DNA of 64,000 nt from Runella aurantiaca. Its GTDB lineage: Bacteria > Bacteroidota > Bacteroidia > Cytophagales > Spirosomataceae. The stretch is from positions 1-64,000 of the forward strand of contig NZ_QPIW01000016.1 of assembly GCF_003339505.1 (NCBI RefSeq), written 5' to 3'. The position numbers and the translations under genes were made by a program. Each line of letters starts with the position of its first letter. The stretch's first letter is position 1. Positions 35,053 to 44,654 of this stretch are shown here, piece after piece. The notes under the pieces are model-generated. The model saw nothing but the letters and a program-made list of their open reading frames with translations. It was not told the DNA's origin and ran no database searches.

Positions 35053-38000
35053 TTAGCGCCCACAAATTTCTTTATAGTCACAATATTGACAAGCTTGGGT
35101 ATGGTCAGTTTTACGGAAAGGTTCGTCGGTATTGAGGAGTTTTTCGGTGATAAAAGCCCTGAGGTATTCCTCCGAATGCGCTACGTAACTTTCGGGGTCG
35201 TTGGCTTGGTCAAATTGCAGGGGATTTTCGATGAAACCTCGTTTAATATTTCGCAATGAATAAAATCCAGACGTTACCTCATAGTTGTCCAAGTGAAAAT
35301 CCTGACCGCGTAGGTTGAGGCCTTGGTCGCGTAGCATCTGTTTGTAAATCAAGTACTGATAAATCCATAATTGCCTGATTTTTTCGTAGTTGCTGTTGCT
35401 GCCAGAGGTCATAATGTCGGCCAGTTTATCGGGCGTGACTTTGGGGAGTTGTTCGATTTTTCCTGTTTTATAATCAGCTACGCGAATGACGTTATCCACC
35501 AACTCAATGCGGTCAATTTTTCCCGCCACTTTAAACAAAATCGTCTTGTCGCCCCATTGCAGTGGCAACGTCGCCGATAGTTTTCGCTCGGTAGCCAGCA
35601 CCACCAGCGAATCGTTGCGCGTGCGCTGTTCCCGCAAGAAGTCCACCACGGTTTGTTCGGCCACTTGATACAACAGCCGATTGATGCCCGATTCGGCATC
35701 ATAACCACCAAATTGTTTATCAAATTCTTCGCGTAAAATCGCTTTTACTTCCTCGTCGGTGATGGGTTTGTTTTCCATCAGGTATTCTAAGTCGATGCGT
35801 TCCAGTACTTTGTGAATCCAAGAACCAAAATCGGCCGAACCAATGCGCTCTTCCACTTCTTCGTCTTCCGACACGCCCGCAATGCGGTTAAAATAATACT
35901 GGAGCGAGCATTTTAGGTACTGGTTTAAATGAGTAGCATACAACCCGTCTTTTTCGAGAGAGGCAATGAGAAAGGCAATCGTTTCGGGCGTTTTGGGCAC
36001 AGTCCAATCAATTGTGGCGGCCTTTTGTCGCGCTATCTGTACTTTTTGTTCGTCTTCTCCCTGTTTGTCGGCCTCCTTAAACATCACCATCATCTCCTGA
36101 TAACGAACGGTGCCTTTGTCTTTTGTCATGGGCACCAACTCGTGTTCTAGCTGACGAATAAAACGGCTTTTTTCGCCGCCGTTGTAGGTGCTTGGGTCGG
36201 TGACGTACACTAGGTGAACGTCCTTGGCGCGTTGGAGTAGGCGATAAAAATGGTAAGACATCACCGCGTCTTGGTCGCGGTAAATGGGCAAACCCGCCTC
36301 TTGGGCAATGTCCCACGGAATCAGCGAGTTTTGACGTTTTGAAGCAGGAAAAACGCCTTCATTCATCGAAAGAATAATAATGCGTTCAAAATCAAGGGCC
36401 TGTGTTTCGAGCATCCCCATGATTTGCAGTGGGCTGACGGGTTCGCCGCTGAAAGGAATCCGGGTTTGGCGGATGAGTTCGTACATAAATGCCTTGAAAG
36501 TCCGTAAGTTCAGCTTCTCGGCATGGCTTGAATTGAGGGTCGTTTCTAGTTGTTTTAGGAGGGTATAAAACAAATACAGGTACTCCGTCTCGATGGCGTT
36601 TTGGGTGTCTTTGTACACTTCGCGCAGCAAGTCGATGATGACGTACAGCGCTTTGATGACCGTGTGCGGGTTGTCGTCCCAGCGGCCAAACAGTGCCACA
36701 AAAAGCGGGTGATTTTCGCCCCATTCCAACAATTGTTTGGGGTCGAGGTACACAAAATTGCGCCGTTGTATCTCGCCAATGGTGGTCTGGATGATGCTCG
36801 GCGCGGTCGAATCGCGCTGTTGCAGCGCCAGAAATTCGTATCTCCTGATAAACGGGTGATTGAGTACTTTCTGAACCGTTCGGTGGTTGTATTTAGGGAT
36901 TTTAACCGAACGTCCGTCTTTGGCCCGGAATTCTGCTACCGTAAACTGCAATTCAAACAGCGAGTCTACAAGCGTGAACAACAGCGAATTACGCAGCGTG
37001 AGACCCATCGTTACGTTGAGGTCACTGATGGTTTCGTCCAATCCGTTCAAGACAGGAACCAGCAGGTTTTCGTCGGCGAGTACCATTGCCACGGGGCGGT
37101 TTTCGGTGCCGCCTTGCTCATCGGTGCACCATTGTTGGTAAAGTTCGCCCGCTACTTTGGCCTGCATTGAGGCATTCGGAACTGCATAAACCGTAATGTC
37201 TTTGGGCGTTTGGAGAATATGGTTTTCGGTCCATTTCCATTCGCCCGCCCACGCGGCATCCCGGTAGCCGCGCAACGCTTTTCCTCCTTCGATGTAGGGA
37301 TTTTCGCGCATGTAGTAATGATCGGTATCCCACAGAATTTCAGCGCGTTGGGCTTTGATAAGGGCCCGAATGATTTTTTCTTGTGCGGCACTCAAAGCGC
37401 TTAATCCGACAAAATAAAAGTCGGGGGAGGAGTCCTCAACGGTTTCTTCAGAGGTTGGTTGGTTGGTCTCTTCTTTGTCGTTCAACAAAAGTTCAAACGT
37501 ATTTTCGGCCAACGTACGGTAGGCCAAACCGCGATAAACGCGCTTTTTGGACTGAAGGTGTTGTCGAAAACGTTGGTATACTTCTCGTAAATTAGAGAAC
37601 AGCTCAAAGTAGGCCTTGATGCGCTCAGAGTCGGTCGAAACTTTGTTTTTGGGCCAGTCAATCTCCCAGCGCTCAATGGCTTTGGCTTCGGTGATGTAGT
37701 CGAATAAATAATCGGAATCAACGAGGTATTGGTCTATTAAATCAAAATCCCGCAGCAGCATACTGCCCCATTGCAAGTAGCGCTCAAAGGTGATGTTTTT
37801 ATCAACTTCTTTGAAAATGTCAAATAATTCGAACAGCAAACTAACGTTGTCGGCAATTTCCACGCCGCATTTTTGGGTCACAAAATCGTCGATAGCCAAC
37901 ACTTCTGGGGCCAAAAAGGGACGGTCAGCACACTGAGCCAGTGCTCGTTTAAAAAAATAAGCGGCCCGCCGGGTAGGCACAATTATTAATAAATTCTCAA

Positions 38001-38067
38001 TGCGCTTTGTATGTCTTTTTGTTTCAAAAATATACTTCGCTGATTTCTCAAGAAAAGATTCAAGCAT
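35053..38067 (-). CDS. addB: AddB-like PD-(D/E)XK nuclease with Fe-S cluster motif
   Basis: 1004 residues. The N terminus has IVPTRRAAYFFKRALAQ where AddB-type proteins have a helicase-like fold; no intact Walker A is seen. The middle contains IMGMLETQALDFERIIILSM and MNEGVFPASKRQNSLIPWD. The C-terminal nuclease has VIRVADYKTGKIEQL. An upstream Cys in LNQYLKCSLQYYFNRIAG plus the terminal CQYCDYKEIC provide four Cys for the [4Fe-4S] clamp of the AddB family. It is the presumed partner of the AddA-like protein at 29724. Its 3' end overlaps the open frame, not the real start, of the peptidase gene. Confidence 0.88.
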   Translation of the reverse strand: MLESFLEKSAKYIFETKRHTKRIENLLIIVPTRRAAYFFKRALAQCADRPFLAPEVLAIDDFVTQKCGVEIADNVSLLFELFDIFKEVDKNITFERYLQWGSMLLRDFDLIDQYLVDSDYLFDYITEAKAIERWEIDWPKNKVSTDSERIKAYFELFSNLREVYQRFRQHLQSKKRVYRGLAYRTLAENTFELLLNDKEETNQPTSEETVEDSSPDFYFVGLSALSAAQEKIIRALIKAQRAEILWDTDHYYMRENPYIEGGKALRGYRDAAWAGEWKWTENHILQTPKDITVYAVPNASMQAKVAGELYQQWCTDEQGGTENRPVAMVLADENLLVPVLNGLDETISDLNVTMGLTLRNSLLFTLVDSLFELQFTVAEFRAKDGRSVKIPKYNHRTVQKVLNHPFIRRYEFLALQQRDSTAPSIIQTTIGEIQRRNFVYLDPKQLLEWGENHPLFVALFGRWDDNPHTVIKALYVIIDLLREVYKDTQNAIETEYLYLFYTLLKQLETTLNSSHAEKLNLRTFKAFMYELIRQTRIPFSGEPVSPLQIMGMLETQALDFERIIILSMNEGVFPASKRQNSLIPWDIAQEAGLPIYRDQDAVMSYHFYRLLQRAKDVHLVYVTDPSTYNGGEKSRFIRQLEHELVPMTKDKGTVRYQEMMVMFKEADKQGEDEQKVQIARQKAATIDWTVPKTPETIAFLIASLEKDGLYATHLNQYLKCSLQYYFNRIAGVSEDEEVEERIGSADFGSWIHKVLERIDLEYLMENKPITDEEVKAILREEFDKQFGGYDAESGINRLLYQVAEQTVVDFLREQRTRNDSLVVLATERKLSATLPLQWGDKTILFKVAGKIDRIELVDNVIRVADYKTGKIEQLPKVTPDKLADIMTSGSNSNYEKIRQLWIYQYLIYKQMLRDQGLNLRGQDFHLDNYEVTSGFYSLRNIKRGFIENPLQFDQANDPESYVAHSEEYLRAFITEKLLNTDEPFRKTDHTQACQYCDYKEICGR

Positions 38068-38179
38068 TTTGTGGAATGAGCTATTTGTGGATGTTAATGA
38101 GCATTATGTCCATGAAAAACATCTTAAATGAATGTTACAAAAAGTATGCTGTTGAATGATATTTATCTTTTTTTATTTT

Positions 38180-38209
38180 TTTGACTTGTGTGTTTGCTCC
38201 CTATTTTCG
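38180..38209 (+). promoter_or_regulatory. Predicted promoter of the susC operon
   Basis: TTTG at 38180-38183, an 18-base spacer and TATTTTCG at 38202-38209 are close to the consensus. The leader to the ATG at 38296 would be about 80 bases. No sigma/anti-sigma or hybrid two-component regulator gene is nearby. Confidence 0.4.
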
Positions 38210-38295
38210 CAATAACAATTTTCAAAGTTAGTTGTTTTACTGCTTGTGAGCAGTATCACCATTTTTATTTTAACCTAAAAACCAAACTAAATCTT

Positions 38296-41280
38296 ATGCG
38301 GAAATTTTTACTGGCAGGCGTCTGCCTGTTGATGTCTATTTGTGTTCAGCTTCGGGCACAAGAGCGCACGGTTACTGGGACCGTTACCAGCAGCGACGAT
38401 GGGTCGCCTCTTCCTGGGGTAAGCGTATTAGTGAAAGGGACCACCAAAGGAACCAACACGGATGCGGAAGGGAAATATCGAATTAGTTTATCAGCGGGTG
38501 CGCAATTGGTATTCAGTTATGTGGGATTCTTGAAAAGTACTCTGGATATTGGTGCGAAAAGCGTGGTGGATGTGGCGTTGTCGCCCGACGACAACAACCT
38601 GAATGAAGTTGTGGTAACGGCCTACGGTGGTTCAACGGCTAAGAAGAACCTCACAAGTGCGGTAGCTCAGGTAAGCGGAAAAACCATCGAAAACCTGCCG
38701 TTGCAGTCGGTCGACCGTGCTTTGCAGGGTCGCGCTGCGGGGGTACAAGTAACTTCTTTGAGTGGACAACCGGGCGGTGGAATCAACGTTCGGGTGCGTG
38801 GGGTAGGTTCTATCAACGCAGGAAATGAGCCGCTTTACATCATTGACGGAGTACAAGTAGCCAGCGGTGGTCTTTCTTCCACGGCAAGTTCAAACGTATT
38901 GGCCTCACTCAACCCTAACGATATTGAGTCGATTCAGGTGTTGAAAGACGCGGCAGGCTCGGCCATTTACGGTGCTCAGGGAGCAAATGGTGTAGTGTTG
39001 ATTTCTACCAAACGCGGAAAAGCCGGTAAAACCAAGTTTACGGTTTCGTATCAAGAAGGCTCTACGCAGTTGCTTAAGAAACTGGATGTGCTTACGGCTT
39101 CTCAATTTGCAACGCTCAAAATCGAAGGCTTTGTCAATCGTGCTTTGGCAACCAACCAATCGGTAGAAACTGCCCGGGCCAATGCCATTGCCCAATACGG
39201 CGACCCTGCAACGGTTCAGAATACCGATTGGCAAGATTATGTATTCCGTACGGGACGTCTTCGTTCTATCAACGCTTCGGCGGCGGGTGGCGACGGAAAA
39301 ACAAATTTCCGTCTATCAACTGCTTATGACTACAATGCGGGTCAGGTAATTAAATCTGACTTTGGTCGCGGAACCGTTCGTTTGAACGTAGACCATCAGG
39401 CAACCAAAAAGTTGAAATTTGAAACATCCATCGGTTTAGCGGCTACCAAGCAAAACGGAGCCATCGCCGACGGTGCGTTTATCAACAGTCCGTTTTTTGC
39501 GGCGGCTTTGATTTTACCAGGCCAACCTGTTTACAAAGAAGATGGCTCTTACAATGCGCCATTGACGGGAGCCTTCAGCTATAACCCGGTACAAAGTGTT
39601 GAGTATGAAACACGTCTTAACACAACGGTACAAACGGTCAGCAACTTTGCCCTCAACTATGAAATTGTTCCGGGCTTAAAGTTCCGTTCTTTCTACGGAA
39701 TCGACTATGCCAACAACCGTGACGATGCTTACCGCGATCCAATTGTACCCCAATTTGCATCAACAGGTGGTAGCTCAACGGTTAATAGCCGCTATACCCT
39801 CAACTGGAATACGGCTCAAACATTGAGTTGGAACAAATTATTTGCCAACGATCACGACATCACTGTTTTGGGTGGTGGAGAGTATCGTGAAGAAGTACGC
39901 GAAACCGTAACAGCAACTGGTCAGGGATTTCCTAACGGACTTTTCAGGACATTGGCCGCGGCGGCGCGCCCGATTACTACCACTGGTACGTATACCACAT
40001 GGCGTATTGCCAGTTTGTTTGGTTCGGCAAACTACTCATTTAAAGAAAAATACTTAGCAACGGCAACGTTACGTTACGATGGTTCATCTCGTTTTGGAGC
40101 CAACACCCGCTACGGACTTTTCCCAGCGGCATCGGTTGGGTATCGTTTGTCGGAAGAAAGTTTTATGAAGGGTCTTGGCTGGTTGTCTGAGTTGAAAATC
40201 TTTGCTGGTTACGGTAAAGCAGGTAACAATAACATCGACAACTTTGCTTCACGTGCCTTGTTTGGATTGGGTGGACAATACATCGACCTTCCTGGGGTAC
40301 GTCCTTCGCAATTGGGTAACGCAAACCTTTCTTGGGAAGTAGCCACTACCATCAACGCAGGGGTTAACTACTCTCTCTTCAATGGTCGTATTTATGGAGA
40401 AGTTCAGGCGTATCGCAAGGTCAACGATCGACTTTTACTTTCTCGTCCATTGCCAGATGATAGCGGTTTCGGGTCTATTTTTGAAAACCTCGGAAAAGTA
40501 GAAAACAAAGGGTTAGAGATAGAATTCAACCATATCAACGTCAATCGTGGTGGATTTAAGTGGGAAACCAACTGGAACGTGTCGTTTCAGCGTAACAAAA
40601 TCCTTCAATTATTACCCGGACAGGACCGCATCGGAACGGGTTTGCGCGTGGGAGAACCAACGTCAATCCACTGGTATCCAACCTATGCAGGAGCCAATCC
40701 CGCCGACGGTCGCTCGATGTGGCTCGATACACTCGGCAACCTCACGTACACCGTTCAGGCGCGTGACTCACGGGTTCAGGGGACTCCACTGCCCAAAGGA
40801 TTTGGTGGTGTGACCAACCGCTTGTCGTACAAAGGCCTTTCATTGGAGTTCTTTTTACAGGGGCAATGGGGGAATAAATTGCTGAATAACAACGGTTTCT
40901 TTATGGAAAGTTCAGCTTCGGCGGGTTGGAACAACTTGCAAAGCCAGCTTGATCGTTGGACAACGCCAGGACAAATTACCCGCGTGCCGAGAGCGTACGA
41001 AGGGGGCACCGAACCGGGTAGCAGTTCTCTCCAAACATTTTCGACGAAACAACTTGAAAACGGGGGCTACGTTCGCCTAAAACAAGTGACCCTCAGCTAT
41101 GATTTGCCGTCGCGGTTGGTTAAAAAAGCGGGCATGAGCCGGGTGAATTTGTTTGCACAAGCTATCAACCTATTGACGTGGACGGCCTACACAGGCTTCG
41201 ACCCTGAGGTATTGTCTATCGAAATCGGTACATATCCTCAAAGCAAGCAGATTACAGGCGGTATTCAAATCGAATTTTAA
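38296..41280 (+). CDS. SusC/RagA-family TonB-linked outer-membrane protein
   Basis: 994 residues from the ATG at 38296 (MRKFLLAGVCLLMSICVQLRAQ signal peptide); a TTG-started longer frame is unlikely. A CarboxypepD_reg-like domain (about 25-105: TVTGTVTSSDDGSPLPGVSV, GTNTDAEGKYRISL) leads into the TonB plug (VTAYGGSTAKKNLTSAVAQV, LQGRAAGVQVTSLSGQPGG, NDIESIQVLKDAAGSAIYG) and the large beta-barrel with a C terminus QITGGIQIEF. It imports a large ligand, probably an oligosaccharide or peptide, with the SusD protein that follows after 20 bp. No glycoside hydrolase gene accompanies it. Confidence 0.94.
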   Translation: MRKFLLAGVCLLMSICVQLRAQERTVTGTVTSSDDGSPLPGVSVLVKGTTKGTNTDAEGKYRISLSAGAQLVFSYVGFLKSTLDIGAKSVVDVALSPDDNNLNEVVVTAYGGSTAKKNLTSAVAQVSGKTIENLPLQSVDRALQGRAAGVQVTSLSGQPGGGINVRVRGVGSINAGNEPLYIIDGVQVASGGLSSTASSNVLASLNPNDIESIQVLKDAAGSAIYGAQGANGVVLISTKRGKAGKTKFTVSYQEGSTQLLKKLDVLTASQFATLKIEGFVNRALATNQSVETARANAIAQYGDPATVQNTDWQDYVFRTGRLRSINASAAGGDGKTNFRLSTAYDYNAGQVIKSDFGRGTVRLNVDHQATKKLKFETSIGLAATKQNGAIADGAFINSPFFAAALILPGQPVYKEDGSYNAPLTGAFSYNPVQSVEYETRLNTTVQTVSNFALNYEIVPGLKFRSFYGIDYANNRDDAYRDPIVPQFASTGGSSTVNSRYTLNWNTAQTLSWNKLFANDHDITVLGGGEYREEVRETVTATGQGFPNGLFRTLAAAARPITTTGTYTTWRIASLFGSANYSFKEKYLATATLRYDGSSRFGANTRYGLFPAASVGYRLSEESFMKGLGWLSELKIFAGYGKAGNNNIDNFASRALFGLGGQYIDLPGVRPSQLGNANLSWEVATTINAGVNYSLFNGRIYGEVQAYRKVNDRLLLSRPLPDDSGFGSIFENLGKVENKGLEIEFNHINVNRGGFKWETNWNVSFQRNKILQLLPGQDRIGTGLRVGEPTSIHWYPTYAGANPADGRSMWLDTLGNLTYTVQARDSRVQGTPLPKGFGGVTNRLSYKGLSLEFFLQGQWGNKLLNNNGFFMESSASAGWNNLQSQLDRWTTPGQITRVPRAYEGGTEPGSSSLQTFSTKQLENGGYVRLKQVTLSYDLPSRLVKKAGMSRVNLFAQAINLLTWTAYTGFDPEVLSIEIGTYPQSKQITGGIQIEF

Positions 41281-41300
41281 CACCAAATCATTAGAACAAG

Positions 41301-42707
41301 ATGTTGACAAGACAATTGAAAAATATAAGTTTAGCGGTGTTGGTGGCGGTTGCTTCTTCGTGCAGTGACCTACTCAATACAGAGCCAAAACAATCGGTGA
41401 GTTCCGATGTGGCACTCAAGGATATCACGGGGATTCGGGCGTTGCTGATTTCAGTGTATGACCGTCTGCAACCCAACACCTATTACGGTGCCCGTATCAT
41501 GATTGCTCCTGAAATCATGGCAGATAACGTTCGTTTGACCAATACCAACTCAAACCGTTATTTCAACGAGCGTGTCAATGCCCCGAGCGCCCACATGCAG
41601 CAGTTTTGGGCCAATTATGCGGCAATCAATGAGGCTAACTTCATCATCAGTGCCATTGACGGAGCCAATACCACCACCGCCGACAAAGCCCAAATCAAAG
41701 GAGAAGCCCTTTTTCTGCGCGCTCTTTTGTATTTTGACATGGCTCGGGTGTTTGCCTACGAGCCTACCAAAGTGGTCAATGGGTTTAATGAAGGGTTGAT
41801 TCTGCGCACTGAGCCTACCGACGATGTATCGAAGGCTGACCTTCGGGCACGTTCTACCATTGAAGAAACGTATCAATTTATTGAGAAGGATTTGAAGGAT
41901 GCCATTGCTTCTTTTCCGGCTACGGGCAATCGCCTACGGGCCAACAAAGCTGCAGCTAACGCGCTTTTGGCTCGGGTGTACCTTTATTGGGAAAAATACG
42001 CAGATGCCATTACTTATGCTACGGCGGCTCTGGATGCTCCCAACGGCGCATCTTTGGTAAGTGGAGCCAATTATGTGGCAGCTTTTGCGGCAGCACCAAA
42101 TCCTGAATCGTTCTTCGAAATCAACTATGTGCAGGCTACCGAGAGTTTGGGCGTGAATGAGTCTATGCACTCACTGACGACAAATTTAACGACTGGTAAC
42201 TGGGGGGATGTAGTGCCAACCAATGAATTGCTGGGCCTCTACGAAGCGACGGACATCCGTCGTACGCAAGGATTTTTTGCCGCTACCAAAGGAGGAGAAG
42301 CGGTGTTTTTTAGCCGTAAATTCCCTGGTGCACGTGGGCCGTTCACCGATAACATCCCCGTGATTCGTTATTCAGAAGTATTGTTGATTCGTGCAGAAGC
42401 CTACGCCGCAACGGGCAAGGCTGATTTGGCCCTTGCCGATCTGAACCGCATTCGTACGCGGGCGGGTGCTACGCCAGTGGCGGCTACCGTAACAGGCACC
42501 GACCTGATAGATGCCATCATGCGCGAACGTCGTTTGGAATTGGTCTTGGAAGGCCACCGTTTCTTTGACCTGAAACGCCGTGGTGAGGTCATCACCAAGG
42601 CGGCGCTTTCTGCTCCCGTTCCTTACAGTGATTTTAGAATTTTGGCTCCACTTCCGGTGGGACAGATTCAACTTAACCCCAAGCTAAAACAAAATCCGGG
42701 CTATTAA
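41301..42707 (+). CDS. SusD/RagB-family outer-membrane lipoprotein
   Basis: 468 residues with a lipoprotein signal (AVLVAVASSCSDLLNTEPKQ, Cys21). The SusD N-terminal block DLLNTEPKQSVSSDVALKD, the central helical TPR-like segments (KAQIKGEALFLRALLYFDMA, ANKAAANALLARVYLYWEKY) and the C-terminal RYSEVLLIRAEAYAATGK and RRLELVLEGHRFFDLKR are all present. It forms the lid of the SusC transporter. The following lipoprotein gene lies 60 bp downstream in the same operon. Confidence 0.94.
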   Translation: MLTRQLKNISLAVLVAVASSCSDLLNTEPKQSVSSDVALKDITGIRALLISVYDRLQPNTYYGARIMIAPEIMADNVRLTNTNSNRYFNERVNAPSAHMQQFWANYAAINEANFIISAIDGANTTTADKAQIKGEALFLRALLYFDMARVFAYEPTKVVNGFNEGLILRTEPTDDVSKADLRARSTIEETYQFIEKDLKDAIASFPATGNRLRANKAAANALLARVYLYWEKYADAITYATAALDAPNGASLVSGANYVAAFAAAPNPESFFEINYVQATESLGVNESMHSLTTNLTTGNWGDVVPTNELLGLYEATDIRRTQGFFAATKGGEAVFFSRKFPGARGPFTDNIPVIRYSEVLLIRAEAYAATGKADLALADLNRIRTRAGATPVAATVTGTDLIDAIMRERRLELVLEGHRFFDLKRRGEVITKAALSAPVPYSDFRILAPLPVGQIQLNPKLKQNPGY

Positions 42708-42767
42708 TTTTCGGTCGTTTGGCAATGGATAAATCATTGTTTGTCTGAAACATAAAAATGTAAAAAT

Positions 42768-43271
42768 ATGAAACATAAAATCATTTATTTTTTCGCGATG
42801 GGGCTGCTAACCCTGTCATTGAGCGGGTGTTTTGAGAATCCTACTTGGACCTACGACTCGGCCCCTGTTGCCGAATTTAAGAACCCTCGGGCAGGTTTTG
42901 CCACGCAACCCGCCAATAACGTATCCAACGGCGTATCCCAACGGACCATCCGTCAACTGTTGACCCGAGACAGTATTTTGGTTCAATTGGTAGGGCCGCA
43001 GCAAAGCGCACCCATTACGTTAGGTTATACGATTGATGCTTCTAAGAGCACTGCCGTGGAGAATGTTAACTATCGCATTCTCGAAACCAAAGGTTCGGTG
43101 ACGATTCCAGCCAACAGCAGTTCGGCGTACATCAAATATGAGATTTTACCAGGAATTGCGGCTTCGGTTCCAGCTACGCAAAACTTTGCGTTGGTGATGA
43201 CCCTATCTGGCAATGAGCAGGTAAAACCAAGTGAAAATTACAAAACGTTTACGGTGAATATTCGTCGATAA
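42768..43271 (+). CDS. Secreted lipoprotein of the SusCD operon (DUF4843-like)
   Basis: 167 residues with a lipoprotein signal (AMGLLTLSLSGCFENPTW, Cys21). The mature part is beta-rich: VLVQLVGPQQSAPITLGYTI in pieces, ENVNYRILETKGSVTIPANS, SSAYIKYEILPG, resembling DUF4843/Calx-beta-like domains often encoded next to SusCD. It is probably a surface lipoprotein helping ligand binding, as SusE/F do. A strong terminator follows at 43293. Confidence 0.75.
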   Translation: MKHKIIYFFAMGLLTLSLSGCFENPTWTYDSAPVAEFKNPRAGFATQPANNVSNGVSQRTIRQLLTRDSILVQLVGPQQSAPITLGYTIDASKSTAVENVNYRILETKGSVTIPANSSSAYIKYEILPGIAASVPATQNFALVMTLSGNEQVKPSENYKTFTVNIRR

Positions 43272-43292
43272 ACGGGCATATTTCTTGGTTAA

Positions 43293-43332
43293 ACAAAAGA
43301 AGCGGCGCCATTTATGGTGTCGCTTCTTTTGT
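43293..43332. terminator. 18-bp hairpin terminator of the SusCD operon
   Basis: Arms 43293-43310 and 43315-43332 pair (two G-U) around a 4-base loop, with A- and T-runs within the stem ends. It lies 21 bp after the stop of the SusCD lipoprotein gene. Confidence 0.8.
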
Positions 43333-43500
43333 TTCATTAGACGACACAAAAATCAACTTCGTCGATGCCAAATCAAAAACCGTTCTTTTTTGATTAAATA
43401 GCTATGAAATAAACCAAATCAGAACGCATAAGTCAGCCCTAAAGGGTATTTTTGCCCTTTATTTTAATAGATTTTTATCTACTACGAATACCTAACTGGA

Positions 43501-44622
43501 ATGAGCAAACCTGTAAAATCAATTTTAACCGTACTTGTTATTTTAATCATCACTGGCTTGGCGTTTTATCCACGGCTCAAAGAATATACGTCCAAAAAGG
43601 AAGAAAAAGGAGCCGCTGCTCCTAAAGGCGGTGGCCCGGCAGCTCAGGGTAGTGCCAAAGGCGGCGCCTCGGCACCCATTAACATTATGGTTATCGGCAA
43701 TCAGCGTTTAGAAGAGAAAATACTTTCGACGGGAACCATCATTGCAAACGAAGAAGTGGACATTCGTAGTGAAATAGCCGGACGTATCACTTCCATTAAT
43801 TTTAAAGAAGGCGACTACGTAAAAAAAGGGACGGTGTTGGTGCGTATCAACGATGCTGATTTACAGGCCCAACTTCAAAAATTGCAATACCAGAAAAAAT
43901 TGGCGGAGGTAAACGAAGAGCGTCAGAAAAAACTGTTGGAAAAAGAAGCGATTAGTCAACGTGATTATGACATCAGCTTGACCAACCTCAACAGCATGAA
44001 TGCCGACATTCAGAACCTTGAAGCCCAAATTGCCAAAACCGTGATTCGTGCGCCGTTCGACGGCACCATCGGCTTGCGTTATGTGAGTGAAGGGAGTTAT
44101 TTGTCGCCGGGGACGGTGGCGAAAATTGCTACCCTGACCAACGTAAATCCCGCTAAAATTGACTTCTCAGTTCCTGCTAAATACGCGACCAATGTTGCCA
44201 AAGGCACCGCTATTACGTTTACGACCGAAAGTGGCGATGAAAAATTTTATGGTCGCGTCTACGCCATCGAGCCAAAAATTGACCCCAATACGCGAACCCT
44301 CACGCTGCGGGCTACCAGCCCCAACAACAACCGTAAGCTGTATCCGGGGTCGTTTGCTCGGATTGAAATTATCCTCAATACCAAAGCAAACGGCATACTT
44401 GTACCTACCGAGGCCGTTATTCCGGGCCTGAAAGGTCACAGTGTGTTTGTGGTAAGAAATAATAAAGCCGAGCCTGTGGAAGTGCAAATCGGTACGCGCG
44501 GTGATAAAACCATTGAGATATACAAAGGGTTAAACGTAGGAGACACGCTTATCACCTCTGGAATTTTGCAGGTGAAGCCGGGAGGACCAGTTGACATCAA
44601 AGAAGCAATGGTTAAACAGTAA
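43501..44622 (+). CDS. RND efflux periplasmic adaptor (membrane fusion protein)
   Basis: 373 residues: an N-terminal membrane segment (SILTVLVILIITGLAFYPRL), a Gly/Ala/Lys linker (about 35-60), a lipoyl-like half-motif (VDIRSEIAGRITSINFKEGD), a coiled-coil hairpin (about 115-170, LQKLQYQKKLAEVNEERQKK), the second lipoyl half (VIRAPFDGTIGLRYVSEGSY) and beta-barrel/membrane-proximal domains. It joins the RND pump to an outer-membrane channel. The palindrome AAAGGG-N8-CCCTTT at 43441-43460 encloses a TATTTTTG -7-like element upstream and could be an operator. The pump gene starts 32 bp downstream. Confidence 0.92.
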   Translation: MSKPVKSILTVLVILIITGLAFYPRLKEYTSKKEEKGAAAPKGGGPAAQGSAKGGASAPINIMVIGNQRLEEKILSTGTIIANEEVDIRSEIAGRITSINFKEGDYVKKGTVLVRINDADLQAQLQKLQYQKKLAEVNEERQKKLLEKEAISQRDYDISLTNLNSMNADIQNLEAQIAKTVIRAPFDGTIGLRYVSEGSYLSPGTVAKIATLTNVNPAKIDFSVPAKYATNVAKGTAITFTTESGDEKFYGRVYAIEPKIDPNTRTLTLRATSPNNNRKLYPGSFARIEIILNTKANGILVPTEAVIPGLKGHSVFVVRNNKAEPVEVQIGTRGDKTIEIYKGLNVGDTLITSGILQVKPGGPVDIKEAMVKQ

Positions 44623-44654
44623 TTTAGCCTGTTTTTGAAAAAATATAATTAATT

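Noticed and set aside
38188..38295. TTG-started extension of SusC
   Set aside because: It would hide the signal peptide and cover the predicted promoter; the ATG at 38296 begins a clean signal sequence.
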